A stretch of DNA of 39,389 bases from Deltaproteobacteria bacterium (GTDB lineage: Bacteria > Myxococcota_A > Polyangia > Polyangiales > JADJMO01): positions 1-39,389 of the forward strand of contig JALHOE010000071.1 of the NCBI GenBank assembly GCA_022843175.1, in the 5' to 3' direction. The notes under the pieces are model-generated. The model ran no database searches, was not told where the DNA came from, and worked only from the letters and a program-made list of their open reading frames with translations. The position numbers were made by a program, and so were the translations under genes. Shown here one piece after another: positions 38,992-39,389 of the stretch; positions within the stretch are counted from its first letter, which is position 1; each line of letters opens with the position of its first letter.

Positions 38992-39389
<398 letters not shown>

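Overview
The window looks like a chromosomal segment of a Myxococcota-type (former Deltaproteobacteria) organism, plausibly near Polyangiales. The signs are very high GC, many lipoproteins with Asp/Ala/Thr-rich or Cys-rich linkers, eukaryote-like Ser/Thr kinases (one fused to a sigma-54 activator), an ATP synthase c-subunit with a signal-like leader, and the start of a 16S rRNA gene at the right edge. The taxonomic call is inference. No phage, transposase, CRISPR array or plasmid gene was seen; most of the window is vertically inherited housekeeping and signalling genes.

Layout, left to right. 1-2168 (minus): an acyl carrier protein and a long ketosynthase whose second half is a degenerate, Cys-less ketosynthase (KS-CLF-like fusion), cut by the left edge. 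2233-2850: a glycine-zipper membrane protein. 2947-4245 (minus): purB, divergent from the rpmE - DUF1385 - prfA - V4R-like operon (4570-7859); the divergent region holds a G-rich hexanucleotide array. 7856-8989 (minus): a lipoprotein. 9081-14487: an outer-membrane-like protein, then a 1493-residue kinase/P-loop/TPR/GAF/sigma-54 AAA+/Fis protein.

14546-22727 is the most distinctive block: a stand-alone DUF2126 putative amidoligase, a circularly permuted ATP-grasp protein, an alpha-E protein, a beta-helix lipoprotein, and a class II glutamine-amidotransferase-like domain fused to a transglutaminase. The amidotransferase-like domain lacks the usual nucleophilic Cys. These families form a predicted but largely uncharacterised peptide ligation/cross-linking system.

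22724-30098: a small exported membrane protein (minus), proS-apbE (a palindromic repeat lies inside the apbE signal peptide), a long-chain acyl-CoA synthetase (minus), a beta-lactamase-fold lipoprotein and a convergent alpha/beta-hydrolase. 30252-32067: atpZ-atpI-atpB-atpE, an F0 cluster without subunit b or F1 genes; the c-subunit has part of a sodium-binding signature. 32108-32440: a Cys-rich lipoprotein. 32643-35941 (minus): a PknB-like kinase and a UbiB-like kinase. 36005-37465: gatB. 37532-37885 (minus): a small cytochrome c. 37886-38991: a 1.1-kb non-coding rRNA leader region with three tandem promoter-like sites and a chain of hairpins. 38992-39389: the 5' part of 16S rRNA.

Recurring structure: three related palindromic repeats (2865, 25014, 26158), a different double-hairpin repeat (32501), three convergent gene pairs with interlocked stop codons, and several ATGA/TGATG translational overlaps.
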